Source of the DNA: Neodiprion pinetum
Lineage: Eukaryota > Arthropoda > Insecta > Hymenoptera > Diprionidae
DNA: 64,000 bases
Direction of reading: 5' to 3'
Assembly (NCBI RefSeq): GCF_021155775.2
Contig: NC_060236.1
Coordinates: 17,162,519 to 17,226,518, forward strand
In this document: positions 1 to 10,627 of the stretch, piece after piece
How positions within the stretch are numbered: position 1 is the stretch's first letter
Layout: each line of letters opens with the position of its first letter
The notes under the pieces: model-generated
What the model was told of the DNA's origin: nothing
Databases searched by the model: none
What the model saw: the letters and a program-made list of their open reading frames with translations, nothing else
Translations under genes and position numbers: made by a program

Positions 1-11
1 CAGAACATACG

Positions 12-62
12 GGCGCTGCTGCACACGCATGCATAGACGCATACACGCATGCACGCATCTGT
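12..62. repeat. Degenerate CACGCATG-type alternating purine/pyrimidine repeat
   Basis: Repeated ACACGCATGCA/TAGACGCATACACGCATGCACGCAT units. A second short run of GCATGCATGCATGCA lies near 207-221. The surrounding 1-320 is CpG-rich. An open frame at 49-315 exists, but it lacks coding features and looks compositional. Confidence 0.6.
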
Positions 63-321
63 ACAAACATTAACACGCGTGCACGGCGATCCTGCCGCAC
101 TGTATCTGAGGTATGTGTACGTCGGTAATTTATGCAGGAAACTATTAACAGCCCAGCGATATAATGCCGTGCAGCGTGTAACGTTGTTGGGTCGATGGAC
201 GCGCCGCATGCATGCATGCACGTTGGACCAGCGTTCGTACCTGTGTGCATCGACGACGCTATCGAGCCCTCCTCCATCCCTTCCTGCCCAACGTCCATCC
301 ACACGCGTTCCGTAATCTCAA

Positions 322-888
322 ATCGAGATCGGTAATCCTCGAATATCCCGTGGGTGAAAATAGGACTCAATGATACACTAGTGCAAGAAAGAGGACTTTT
401 GACCAAGGTTAGGAAGCCGAGTGTTGCCGACTTCACAGCATTCGTTAAGTATCCGCTCCTTCGTGCGAGTGTTACATGCTACTGTTTGTAAAAAGTCCCT
501 CTTACGGTGTCTGTGAAGTGTTTAAAAAAGCAACTCCAGGGTTAAAAAAGCGGCGCAAAAATAACGAGTGTGAAAATAGCGTGCAGGAAAGTAACTAGTA
601 GGTATAAAAGATACTATAGTCCATCCACGCACGCGCAGCCCACAAGGGGCCCTTCTAACACGCTTCGCAGACACCGAAAGAGGGACTATCGATGAACGTG
701 TTACAAAATAGTAAGATACGATACAAGTGCGGGAAGTATGTGATTCTTGAACGAGTTTATCGGCCGAGCTAAGAAAGGGTGAAAAAACACGAGTGCAAGG
801 GTCACGTACGCGCACGCGTATCGTACACTATTTTTTGTAACACTTGTAATGGAAAGTTCGACTTGAGAAAATTGTAAACGTAGTAGTC
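322..888. other. Gene-free stretch
   Basis: I see no gene, repeat or RNA here. The open frame on the minus strand at 522-815 has no recognisable domain and is probably chance. Confidence 0.5.
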
Positions 889-891
889 TAA

Positions 892-1129
892 GGGTGCTAT
901 TTCATGATAGTAAAAAGCAGCAGTGGTTCAGTAACTTACTAGTTTTCACTAGCATCAGTCTGGTAATTTTACGCAGCAGCAGCGCTGCTCATGAAATAGG
1001 TCGTGGCTACTTGTGATCTTGTGGCTGGTCGCTCGAGAAACTGAACTGCGAGCAGCAGAAACTTGCGCCGGAAGTGATAGGTGAAAACTGTTGCTGCTGC
1101 TGCTTTTTACTGCTCATGAAATAGCACCC
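892..1129. mobile_element. PIF/Harbinger-like MITE (238 bp, TAA target duplication)
   Basis: The two ends are inverted copies beginning GGGTGCTATTTCATGA, with imperfect matching continuing into AGTAAAAAGCAGCAG. TAA flanks both sides (889-891 and 1130-1132). A 3-bp TWA duplication and GGG-starting ends are typical of PIF/Harbinger elements, so that class is inferred. There is no coding capacity. A third internal copy of the terminal motif CTGCTCATGAAATAG sits at 985-999. Confidence 0.75.
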
Positions 1130-1304
1130 TAACCCGATGTAGACGCGTTGCTGCAACACAGCGGACGCGGTAGTAGTCACGACTCGTCACGTCCGGTGGC
1201 GCTACTTACGCCTAATTTGCTCAGATTAGCGTGCGGGAATAAACATTACCTAACAGTTTTCCAACATTATCTAACACTTTTGGAACGGTTGCCTCGCGCG
1301 AAGT

Positions 1305-1720
1305 CAAACTTCCCATGCTAGTGGTACAAAAAGATTTTATCGTAACACATGGTTGGAAAGATAGATTTTCGAAACCTGTGGGGCGTGTGAAATGTGGCTA
1401 ATTCCTAAACTGTGCGGAAAAAATAGTTTCTTGTATCGTGTACACATGCGAACGCGCAAACAACATATTTTTACGAATTGTCAGAGACTAGAGCATTCAG
1501 CATAAGCTTCGTAACCTCAATTTTACGCGTTACCGGTGATTTCTCGAATCGAACTTTCCCTAGCAGAAATTATAAAAAATATTCGATTCACTTTTTTCCA
1601 ACACGTGTTCAAAAATTTAGATTTTCGAAGCCTTTGGAGCGTGCGTAAAGTGCTCCATTTCCAAAGAGTGCGGTGAAATGGGACATTCTTCGGCGCATGC
1701 GCACTTTCGAATAACTTCTA
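1305..1720. repeat. Divergent tandem duplication, two units of about 165 bp
   Basis: The segments at about 1305-1470 and 1549-1720 align collinearly. Both have an AAACTTCCC/GAACTTTCCC start, an A/T-rich stretch, AGATTTTCGAA(A/G)CCT, a GCGTG(T/C)G stretch and a GTGCGG stretch, then GCATGCGMAC. The period is about 246 bp. The units are clearly diverged, and I do not know the family. Confidence 0.5.
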
Positions 1721-1737
1721 ACACACAATAGTAAATT

Positions 1738-1901
1738 CGTAGAATTTATGCCATTTCTTTAGTTCTGCGTGAATTGAAAACTTGTTGGAATGTTTTTGTT
1801 CGGAATTGCGTACGAAATGGGGCTGTTGAAGCCTTTTTCGTGTGTAAGATATGCTGATTTCGATAATATATGACAACGTCGAAATCGACTAGGGCAGCCT
1901 C
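1738..1901 (+). mobile_element. Half copy (right arm only) of the TTAA fold-back element at 2961-3334
   Basis: This segment aligns with the right arm of the complete element (about 3165-3334): shared GCCATTTCTTTA, TTTTTGTTCGGAATTG, CTGTTGA(A/G)CC and the end CGACNAGGGC...CTTAA. TTAA follows at 1902-1905. I could not find the matching left arm upstream, so it looks truncated. Confidence 0.65.
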
Positions 1902-1905
1902 TTAA

Positions 1906-2956
1906 AGAATGATAATAGTTTTAGTCACATCCACCAACCACAAGTACCACATTACTAGATAATACATGAAATAAGAATGTTCTTGGTTAAAAATTGTTCC
2001 GTTTTTCTCAGCGCAGGGCGTAGTCCCAGTTTTTTGTTCGCCAGGCACTTGAGAGAGGCCAAGGATGGCATATAATCCGAGAGGCATAGGCGGCGCTGAC
2101 CGAGAAGCGGTGAGCTAGGCAAGCCAAGGGTGAGGAGAGCGGGAGTCTCGCAAGCTACGTCAAGTTGTTTACTACGAACGAGTCGAGGCGTGTCGTTGAA
2201 CCTCTCGGGAGGACCGAGCGCCGCGCCTACATGCGTTAATTTCCCGTCTATACCGAGAGTTCTTCTTGAAAGCATAGTGTAAGGAGATAGGTGTGCTACA
2301 GCTACAGCTTTTCGGACGAACCAATAGAAAAGTTCCGCCAGTTGACGTCACAATAATCGGTCAATTCAAAAGTGTTGAAAGATTTCGACGTAGATTGGAT
2401 TGTTACACATGAAACGTTGACTGAATTCTTCAGTCCACCCATAGTGGAAATGTAAATAATTTTACCTCCGCAGGTCCCACCATGAATCCTATAGCCTTTA
2501 ACCAAACAATTGAATATTTTATTTAATTCGTGAAACGATGCGAGTCAACGCGATGCGTTTATCAACGTTGTGGTCTAGGTTATGTTGTATTTTGAACGCG
2601 CGCATGCGCCTGCGCTATAAGCTCACTACAACTGGCCGTGGCGTTAATTGGCAGATTGCGCGACCTGATACAAAAATTGGTCCTTTACGGAGCACAACCG
2701 ACTCCTTACACAATGCTTGAAAGAACCTACTTGACAATGGCAACTCGTCCAACTTCTAAGAGTAGCTCATTTCGTAGAAATGTTACCTAGAGTGATCGAT
2801 GGGTAGTGAATCTGCGGCGGCGCTGTGACTCGTCGATTCTTAATAGGCAAGAGGTTATGGTTGACTGTCACTTGTCAACCAATCGATTCCAGCGAATATT
2901 TTAACGTCAGTGAAGATTTGCTTCACGCTGTGAGCACGGATATCAGCCGATCAAAA
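1906..2956. other. Gene-free stretch with a GC-rich core
   Basis: About 2030-2270 is GC-rich and gives a 106-codon open frame on the minus strand (1955-2275). It has no recognisable domain and I do not call it a gene. The rest (2280-2956) shows nothing beyond short chance frames. Confidence 0.4.
2249..2273 (-). repeat. 25-bp motif, inverted partner at 3374-3398
   Basis: The minus strand here carries CTTTCAAGAAGAACTCTCGG plus TATA. The same string is on the plus strand at 3374-3398. The two lie on either side of the fold-back element at 2961-3334, in opposite orientation. Sequence beyond the motif diverges quickly. Confidence 0.7.
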
Positions 2957-2960
2957 TTAA

Positions 2961-3334
2961 GGAGATTCCCTGGTCGATTTCAACGATGACGTATATATCT
3001 CCAAATGTCTAAAGTCCACGTATTACGTAGCACGGAAACGTGAAAAAAGGTTCAACAGCACGATTATGTATGCAATTCTGAGCAAAAACACTGTGACCTA
3101 TTTTCATTTAACGCAGAAGTGAAGTAATGGCATTCTTTTTACGGATTTACTATTCCGGTTTTATAGAATTCCTGCCATTTCTTTATTTCTGCGTTAAACG
3201 AAAATTTCTTAGAGTATTTTTGTTCGGAATTGTCCAAAGAGTGGAACTGTTGAGCCCTTTTTTGCGTTTAAGATACGGGGACTTCGATACTTGGAGATAT
3301 ATACGTCAACGTCGAGATCGACCAGGGCGCCCCC
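2961..3334. mobile_element. TTAA-flanked fold-back element (374 bp)
   Basis: TTAA at 2957-2960 and 3335-3338 flanks a nearly full-length imperfect inverted repeat. The left end is GGAGATTCCCTGGTCGATTT and the reverse complement of the right end is GGGGGCGCCCTGGTCGATCT. Matching continues through GACGTATATATCTCCAA and CGTTTAACGCAGAA-type blocks almost to the centre near 3150. TTAA duplication is used by piggyBac and Kolobok transposases; which one mobilised this element is inference. The ORF at 3127-3561 crosses the element boundary and is not a gene. Confidence 0.8.
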
Positions 3335-3662
3335 TTAAACAAGTTGAATCGCGCGCGTTACGAACAGGTCCTTTCAAGAAGAACTCTCGGTATAAGCAGT
3401 GCGGCGGGGTTCCAGCGGTGCGTAGGAACGTTGTAACGCGGCTTGGCGTGTGCTATAGATGCGCCGGGCGTTTCACGAGAGAGAAAGAAAACAAGAGAGG
3501 ATTGAACATTTTTTTTTTTTTTAAATACAAGAAAAGTAACAAAGACGGGACAAATTGGTGAAGAGAGAAATGAGAAAATGAATGAATAAATAAAATACCA
3601 GGTAGCAAACACGCCTACAATTTGGGACTGCTTTTCTGCATCGCTTACAATGCGATGGCTGT

Positions 3663-3680
3663 GAAAAAAAAAAAAAAAAA
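3663..3680 (+). repeat. Poly(A) run
   Basis: An uninterrupted run of about 17 A residues. It could be a retrotransposed tail, but no A/B box, target duplication or SINE body is visible upstream. The flanks at 3400-3660 and 3681-4186 show no supported gene. Confidence 0.6.
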
Positions 3681-4186
3681 TAAAGTTACCCTGTCTGGGG
3701 ATAATAAAAGTATTCGAAGTAATCACATTTTGTTTGTTTTCACAAAATGCTAAAAATATACCTACTAGCGTTAAAACAAAAAACACTTTTTTCTTTGTTT
3801 TCTTAACGAATTCAGTTTATTTAGAAACAGTGTATTTCAGACCCAACTAACAATAAGCGGTTCTGTTCTCTGAGGCGAATACTTCCTGGGGATCCATAAT
3901 CATGTAAGTTAATATGAATATAACTTTGAATCGAATTTTGTTCGAGTACTTATTTTCAGTTGATTTACATCGATGATTAGATAGTTTCAGACTTATAAGC
4001 AAACATATGGACAGACAGACAGAGAGATTGAGTTTTATATTCATAGGCAGAGAAGAGATGGAATTTCCAACCGTTGCTGTAACGATACTCGCTTCACCAA
4101 ATTTTTCTGGCAAATCTGAAAGACGATAATTTCGTCAGTGTAAGTGAAAACCTTGACGGTGAATCCAGCGACGATGGTGATTTTAC

Positions 4187-4361
4187 CTCGATACGCCCGA
4201 CTCGCCCTGAGTGATGGTATGGTTACTGAACTTAGAGAAAGGCTTCGGAGCCGCGGAGTGTTTTCACCGAGCTGCAGATACTGCGGCGCAGATGACGTGT
4301 CGTTGACCCATCCGAGATGGGTCTTGTCAGCCAGGCTCTCGGATCTTCGCATGGTGTCAGC
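4187..4361 (-). CDS. Candidate internal coding exon, unknown protein
   Basis: On the minus strand this 175-nt segment starts after a CTGCAG acceptor and ends at CGAG|GTAAAA. It reads open in phase 0 as ADTMRRSESLADKTHLGWVN followed by DTSSAPQYLQLGENTPRLRS and SLSLSSVTIPSLRASRAYR. Third codon positions are enriched in G/C relative to the flanks, and the residue mix is serine-rich and protein-like. The pyrimidine tract lies about 25 nt from the AG, which weakens the acceptor. An alternative acceptor slightly upstream is possible. The frame joins in phase with the two small minus-strand exons at 7915-7959 and 8035-8072. I recognise no domain. An overlapping plus-strand frame (4144-4530) is less protein-like. 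Confidence 0.35.
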
Positions 4362-7300
4362 CTGCAGCGCTCGCTCGAGTAATTTGTCAGATACGCGGAT
4401 ATACGAGGAGGAAGGCACTTATAATTGTGGCTCTTCTCCGTGGAAAAAATGTATTTTTGAACTGAGATATTTTATAACGGAGCAGATGAGGACCGACGTG
4501 TTCATTTCGGTTTATACCCACTTTTCGTAATACCGCTGCAATGTGCAGACGTAATGACCGAGTCTCTGTTTAAGGAGGTTCGTGTCACACGTTTAGTCTT
4601 ATAATGCAGTCCCTTCGAAACGAATATTCAGATCCAATCACACCAGAAAATGTCACAAGAATTCGAGAGTCAACATTTTTTAGGCGGATCAATTAGTCAA
4701 AGCAATGGATTGGTGGAAATTCATTACTCACTGAAAAATAGTTTTACAGTTCTTAACAAAATCACAACAAGTACAATGAGTAAGTACGAATGAAAATGTT
4801 GCGGTAGCACCAGTTGAAAGTTTAATTGTGGATCAAAGGATGCTGAACAACTTGAATATCCTCTGAAATCACTGTAAATCGAATTATGATATATGAAATC
4901 GTTGGATGTTAATGTGGATCACTGGAAATTCTGTGATGAATGTCTAATCATTCTCAATTCAATTCATCAGCGTTCGTCTGTATTGATTTCCATCGGTGTT
5001 TATTCACTATGTAATTCTCGTAATTATTTTTCAACGTACCGAATAGTTTAAATTCATTTATAACGTGACATCAGATAGCAATGGGAATCACTAATTACAT
5101 AGGTTAGTAAAAATCTACAGATGTAATTGAAATCAATATAAGTCCATCGAAATCAATGCTAATGAATTACAACCGTTCATTCAATTTCTAAGTGAATTGC
5201 CATGGCAGTAGCGAAACTTGGTAGTAGTTTCTTCCATGATACAGAATAATTAGGAGTGTTGAATGATAACTACTGAGCACTGCTAGTTATGAAGAAGGTT
5301 ACAACGAAATCTATATTTCAACTGGTCAGAATTGAATCGTGAGTTGAAAATTTGCTGTGGGGTGTAAAAATTGGTGGTGACGAAAAAAGTGCGGATATAT
5401 TCGTACAAGTCAATATATATAATTACTGTGTTAACAGAGGTAAGCTTAAGGAGAAGTTACCGTCAATTTTGACTAAAAGAAATTGTTTTCTCGAATCATC
5501 TGAAAACATGTTTGTTTCATGCACGATACTTTTAAGCAGCTTATTAATTGTACGTGGACGAGGAGTATATATCGTGATAAAAGCTACTAACTATAGTAAT
5601 AATCCACAATGAGAATTTTCCGTTTGCACAAAAGTCATTCCTAAATTTGGGAACCAATTGGTAGCGAAGCAGTTCAACTTCGCGTCATCTTTCTCTTGAA
5701 TATGGTAAAATGGAACATGTTAGGAAACAGATGAAGTGCTTTGAAAAATTTAATCAACAATGCACAGAATTGATCTGATCACAGAAGAGTTGAAAATTCA
5801 CGGTAAAAAAATTTGAGACCTGCCGGATATTTAAAAACTGAGCATCGCATCTGAGGCACATACATTTTCAAGCGTATCATGAACCCAAAGAACTTGATTT
5901 TTTGGTGCGGGCAAAGGAGTAATAATTCACATGACTTGGTTTACATCAACTGAAACATTATATGAACTGAAAGACACTTGAATGACATTTTCTTCAGAAT
6001 TAATTTTCTAGCTCTCAATTGCAGATGACTACATGCAGAGTGCACAAGTCGTCGTTACAACATAATGGGTTTTTTAATTCATGCTTAAACGCGTCCCACG
6101 TACTACACGGTATGACGTAGTACCATTTGTTTTTATTAGGATGCACATGACGTACGTTATACACATACACATCTCTGCCTAGGTATACGTTGTTATCGCA
6201 GTCAGCTGTCGCCTCTTTACACGACTCTTAACGATGAATAATGACCTCGATTTTTGCATTGAAAGAAATATCGCGATATAGACACACCCGATTTTTGCCC
6301 ACATGCACGCGGCTTTCGAATGAAATTGAATTTGAGACCAGAATTTTCAAGCTTATTATACATTTTATCAAGTACGTAGGAGGTTATTCTTCAAGATCTT
6401 TATCTCTCTCATTTTAAAATATTCTAGTCTGAAATGATCTTTCCCGGTACTTGGACGATACAAAGAAAAAAAAAACGTAGATCGAATATAAAACTCTGTG
6501 TTTACGAGACAACCTGTTTTGCTGATCTGTCGATAATGGATATCTTTACGCTTTTTTTACTTCATCTTTATCTTTTGCATATTGAAAATTGTTTAGCAGG
6601 CATCATAGTATGAAACAAAGTAAATCCATGTTATTCTTTGCTCACTATTTACAGTATTTTCAATTCCTATGTCCTGTAACAACTTTTTGTCCTAACGTTG
6701 GTGTATTTTATGTTTTGGAAACGTGGCTCACAAACGTATAAGGAATGCCTGCTCTTCAGCTGTTAACACATCAACAAAACTTGTGTATTGCATTTGGATG
6801 ATTTTCAGTTCATGGTCTACTTTGATCAATCTAAGAGCAAGTACAGTAGTGATATTATGGTTTGAGCGAAGCTTCATGACTAAGCTTAAAGTCTTAGTCT
6901 TAGAATCTTTTGGTGTCACTGCACGATGAAAACCTCGCAATGAAAGATCTCTAGTAGATTTTTTTCATGCGAATTCTATACCATGAGATGTTTCATTAAA
7001 GTTGCGGCACTGCCATGTACGCTGGTTTAGACCAGTAGCTACATAAACCAAATGCTGAATAGTCTCGTGGTGGATTAGGAAAATGAGTGAAAAACGTATA
7101 TTACTGATGATAGAGACAGAATGCTCTTTACGGGAGAAAGGTGTCTGATAGTCCGTTGATTCCGAGGTGAGTAACCAATGAAGGTAGGTACACTACACTT
7201 TGATTGTACCCGGCTGATTCTCAATTACTATCTGTTTAAGCATCGCGCTTATTATACCTCATTATTTTTATGGCGGCGTAAAAATATGATATTACAAAGC

Positions 7301-7914
7301 AAATATCAGACTGCAAATTGGATGAGCCATGGGTCAAGTATCTTCTATCTTAACCGCGGTGAGTGTCAGTTGCGACATATAAGCATGTAAGCCCTGCCAG
7401 AAACGAATTCCCCAGTCACCCGCTATTAATTAATAGAAACAATTTTTCATCTTGTTATCCCTTTATCAACCTAGTGCCCAGTTCGTCGATTGGCAATTCG
7501 ATTATGCCTATTGATTTTTTATCGTTTCCAAAAGTGATCAAGGCCTTTCACTTGGCCAGATATTCAAACGGACATGCATATGTTTTACCTTCAGAAATTG
7601 TAAGTGGAAGGCTGTACTGGGTCCGGTTTAAAAACGACTCCAAAAGCTGAATTCGAGATATCTTTACCTCATTCCAAGTTAACGCGTGACTTGGAGTGAC
7701 CCTTACGACTTTTCACGAAGTATACGATATGTAACCTTGAGTAAGCCAAACCTCTTATTCTCTCATTTCATTATGGAAAAAAACATAAATTGTCTTCTGT
7801 TGCAGAATTTGCATTCCAGTGTGATTAAGGAATGAAAAACCAACATTGAAAACACGTTTATGTGACCACGCAGGAAAATTTCAACTTCGAAAGAGTATCA
7901 AATATCACACTTAC
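4362..7914. other. AT-rich noncoding stretch
   Basis: There are many chance frames and no recognisable gene. Weak exon-like pieces are a plus-strand open segment at 5343-5438 ending at AG|GTAAGC (...GGDEKSADIFVQVNIYNYC) without a good acceptor, and a GAG|GTGAGT donor at 7165. I see no transposon termini or tandem array. Under the minus-strand exon model, most of this is intron. Confidence 0.4.
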
Positions 7915-7959
7915 AAGGTGTTTCTGCCAGTACCGCACAGATCGGTTTCTGAACAAGTT
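7915..7959 (-). CDS. Candidate 45-nt microexon, minus strand
   Basis: On the minus strand a pyrimidine-rich acceptor (TCACTTTTACCGTTCAG) precedes 45 nt ending CACCTT|GTAAGTG, a strong donor. Its length is a multiple of three and all three frames are open. In phase 0 it reads NLFRNRSVRYWQKHL, which fits between the 8035-8072 exon and the 4187-4361 exon without a stop. The intron to the upstream exon would be 75 nt, short but normal for insects. No family is recognised. Confidence 0.3.
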
Positions 7960-8034
7960 CTGAACGGTAAAAGTGATTGGATCCCGGTAGCAGCAGCGGT
8001 CCAACAACAATCGAGAAACAACATGCATACTTAC

Positions 8035-8072
8035 CTGCCTCCACATATCCATTGAGCGGTGATTTATGCTTA
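8035..8072 (-). CDS. Candidate 38-nt microexon, minus strand
   Basis: This is the best splice-site pair in the window. On the minus strand a long C/T tract ending TTTATTGCAG precedes 38 nt ending GGAGGCAG, followed by GTAAGTATG, a near-consensus donor. In the frame that continues through the next exons it reads SINHRSMDMWRQ. It contains an in-frame ATG (MDMWRQ), so it could hold a translation start. Another frame (KHKSPLNGYVEA) is also open. Caution: the pyrimidine tract is part of a local GA/CT-rich patch, which raises the chance of a spurious acceptor. Confidence 0.4.
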
Positions 8073-8138
8073 CTGCAATAAAGAGAGAGGGAGAGAGAAA
8101 TATCACCGCTACGTGGATTGTCCTTTCACTTCTTGCAG

Positions 8139-8207
8139 GTACAGCTGCGGAAGGGCACGCGCGAACAGCTCGTAAGCGAGATGGAAGCATTTCAGCGTGA
8201 TTTGTGA
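8139..8207 (+). CDS. Candidate terminal coding exon, plus strand
   Basis: The plus strand has TCCTTTCACTTCTTGCAG, a strong acceptor, followed by an open frame of 22 codons and TGA: VQLRKGTREQLVSEMEAF then QRDL. Codons are rich in G/C at third positions. An internal CTC|GTAAGC could instead be a donor, giving a 33-nt phase-neutral microexon (VQLRKGTREQL). I could not pair an upstream exon with confidence. The antisense frame over the same bases also looks coding-like, so strand is uncertain. It lies only about 70 nt from the oppositely oriented candidate exon at 8035-8072, so both are unlikely to be real in the same gene. Confidence 0.3.
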   Translation, partial: VQLRKGTREQLVSEMEAFQRDL

Positions 8208-8211
8208 ACAA

Positions 8212-8248
8212 AGAGAGAGAGGGAGAGAGAGAGAGAGAGAGAGAGAGA
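8212..8248. repeat. (GA)n microsatellite
   Basis: Nearly pure GA dinucleotides interrupted by one GGG. A shorter GA-rich run lies at 8081-8100. Confidence 0.9.
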
Positions 8249-10354
8249 AATCGGACAAACCAAACAAAAGGTCGAAAGATAAGGCAAGGGAAAAGAAGCT
8301 GCCGAGGTGACGACTTTTTAACAGGGTGTGGATCAGAACGGGGGCGGTCGCTGAAGCCCTCTGCATTTTCTTTTCACTAGCCGCTCTGCGGTTAATTTCC
8401 AGAGAGTGAGACTCGAGGTGGTACTATTCATAGTGATTGACTAATTTACTGAATTACGTTACAGTCGCTGATCTTACGTGTGTCGAAAATTGATCAAATC
8501 CGTTAACTTGGGATGAGACGCATGAGGCTGTGAATGCCAATGTCTCGTGGCATCTAGGAAAAGAAAGATGTGGCAAACAGAAGTCACGCGCACGCGAATA
8601 AAACTATAGCTCACTTGAAATAGTAGGAATGATTTTTGATCGAAAACTCGCCATGGTTGTATTCTAATAATGTTCACTGCAAGAAAAACCGGGTGTAGAT
8701 TTCTATCTTGACTATAATTTGGTACCAAATCTCAATCCTACACTGTCTGATGTTGAATTCCCGGATTGACCGCAACAGTTGTTCTATCGTGCTTCACGCT
8801 GATTATTTTTCACAGTGTAATGAAGTACAATAACGGGTTCAATTTTGAATGGAAGAGTGGAAAAATTTGCAAGAAGTGACCGTTTGAATTATGCCTATCC
8901 TAAGGTTGCGCCCGAATCTCCGTTGCAAGGTTCGAATATTTACAGGTCATCGAAATTCTCTGAGGGTATTCTGAAACACGTAACAATATGTCCAAAGGAA
9001 TTTGATTTCATCTCTTTTTCAGATGACTATAATAATGAAAAATCTGTGAACGATTATCATCTGCAAGCTCATATACTCCATCATCAGGTTGACATATCGT
9101 ATTGAAAATTAAGTGAAAAGATATTCGATGTGTGTTCTAATAACTGGATGCTGATGACTTCAGTCGATTCTACGTTTCTCATACTTATTTAGTTTAATTG
9201 CATGGAGCGTCTTTTACACACAATGAACCGTCATACCTAGGGATAGTCAGAATCAAAGAAAACAATATATCAATAATACCAACTTCAGTGACACGTAAAG
9301 TACAACTTAAATTCAACTAGAGTATTTAATCATTGCACCATCTAACGTATGCCACGGAGGCGGAACCTCGAACACACTGTGGCAACACCATGAGTGAGGA
9401 AATTGCACAAGTCTCTTTTTTCCCACTTTACCGCTGAAACAATTGATCACGCCTACGTAGAATAATCAGAACCCTAAGAGATTGCAGTCGATTGTTAAGA
9501 GGATGGATGCATCGCCAATAATGGGTACAGGCTCAGCACCAACTCATGAACACGGAGTAACGCGTGCCTGTGCAGTGCAATAGGTGCGCCCAGGAACAGA
9601 AAGGAGCTGCAGCTCCCGACAGCCTCGATGGTCATACGGTCGACCACACATCTTCGCCTGGTCATGCAAGTACAGGCATCAACTCCGCGGTAGGTGCACC
9701 GTAACTGTCGCAACGCGGCTGATTTATCGGTGCCTAATTGCAATTCATCATTCTCTTCGCTGCAATTCACTCCCGCCTATTTCTAGCATTAGAAATTCTT
9801 GCAACATGGTATCTTGGAGGTTTTCTCAAGGAAAACTGGTTTCTTCATACCTTCTATGCGCTTATCCAGAGACTCGCCGATCACCTGCTCACTCCAAGTC
9901 CGCGGAAATTTATTTCGTGATGAAAATAATTGGTGCACGCCCTGCGTTTGTACAATCGAGGGTGTGATGTAATTGTAACTGTTGTAACTATAGAAATCAG
10001 TGGATGTTTTACTGATCCAGAAATAGAGTGTAGAAAGAAAATTCTCGGAAGACTCCTGGTTGGAATTTTTATAATGATTCCGCAGGCTTTTGGATTCTAT
10101 AATATAATAAAGTAACTCTTTTAAAAGCTGCCGAGCGATCTGTTTGGAAGATTATTAATCCACCGAGAAGAATGTTTAGTACAGCAATAATTGCAAGACA
10201 CTTAGTACTTCGATTTTGTACCATCATGCTTTCTAGTTATCTTGAAATCAGTTTGTAAAGTGGAAATCAACGAGAGCACTTGATAAGATAGTACCTAATC
10301 AGCTAAAAACACTAGAAATAGATGTTAACGATCAATTGAAACTATTTTACGTAT
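8249..10354. other. Noncoding stretch
   Basis: No gene is recognised. One stray copy of the 41.6-kb minisatellite motif (TCAATCCTACACTGTCTGAT...) sits at 8732-8758. The 9495-9967 frames on both strands have no domain and no splice framing that I trust. Confidence 0.4.
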
Positions 10355-10627
10355 TCATCGCGAGCCATACAGTATTTCGATGATTTTTAATGCTCCCTCC
10401 TTGATTGTTTCATCATAAGTAGTGATAACACGTGATTTCAAAAGATTCGCAATGATTTCAATAATCTCAATTGATTTCTCGTCGTTCAAACGAAAATTGT
10501 TCGTCGTTTTCTTCCTTTCTTTTATGGCTATCGTCACATTCGATTCATTTGATTTACAGTGTGCCTTCCGACTGTTTAATTTATGACTTCTTGGAGCGAA
10601 TGGCCGTTGAGAATCCAATACATCCAA
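10355..10627 (-). CDS. Candidate last exon or gene remnant sharing a peptide with 44974-45360
   Basis: This is an open frame of about 90 codons on the minus strand ending TGA, without a methionine start (the first codon offered is TTG). It is lysine-, isoleucine- and glutamate-rich. Residues 48-65 (NDEKSIEIIEIIANLLKS, at 10433-10486) align without gaps with residues 98-115 of the ORF at 44974-45360 (SDEESIEVISIVENHCQS), with nine identities. Several differences between the two are synonymous third-position changes (TCA/TCC, ATT/ATC, GAG/GAA), as expected if both once coded for protein. I recognise no family. It could be an exon, a duplicated gene fragment or a decayed transposon gene. Confidence 0.3.
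   Translation of the reverse strand: MDVLDSQRPFAPRSHKLNSRKAHCKSNESNVTIAIKERKKTTNNFRLNDEKSIEIIEIIANLLKSRVITTYDETIKEGALKIIEILYGSR

Noticed and set aside
3127..3561. 144-codon plus-strand ORF
   Set aside because: It spans the fold-back element and its flank, and its frame is broken by element boundaries in meaning.
8109..8366. Minus-strand ORF with (LS)n stretch
   Set aside because: The first half translates the GA/CT microsatellite. The coding-like tail is the antisense of the plus-strand exon candidate and lacks a good acceptor.
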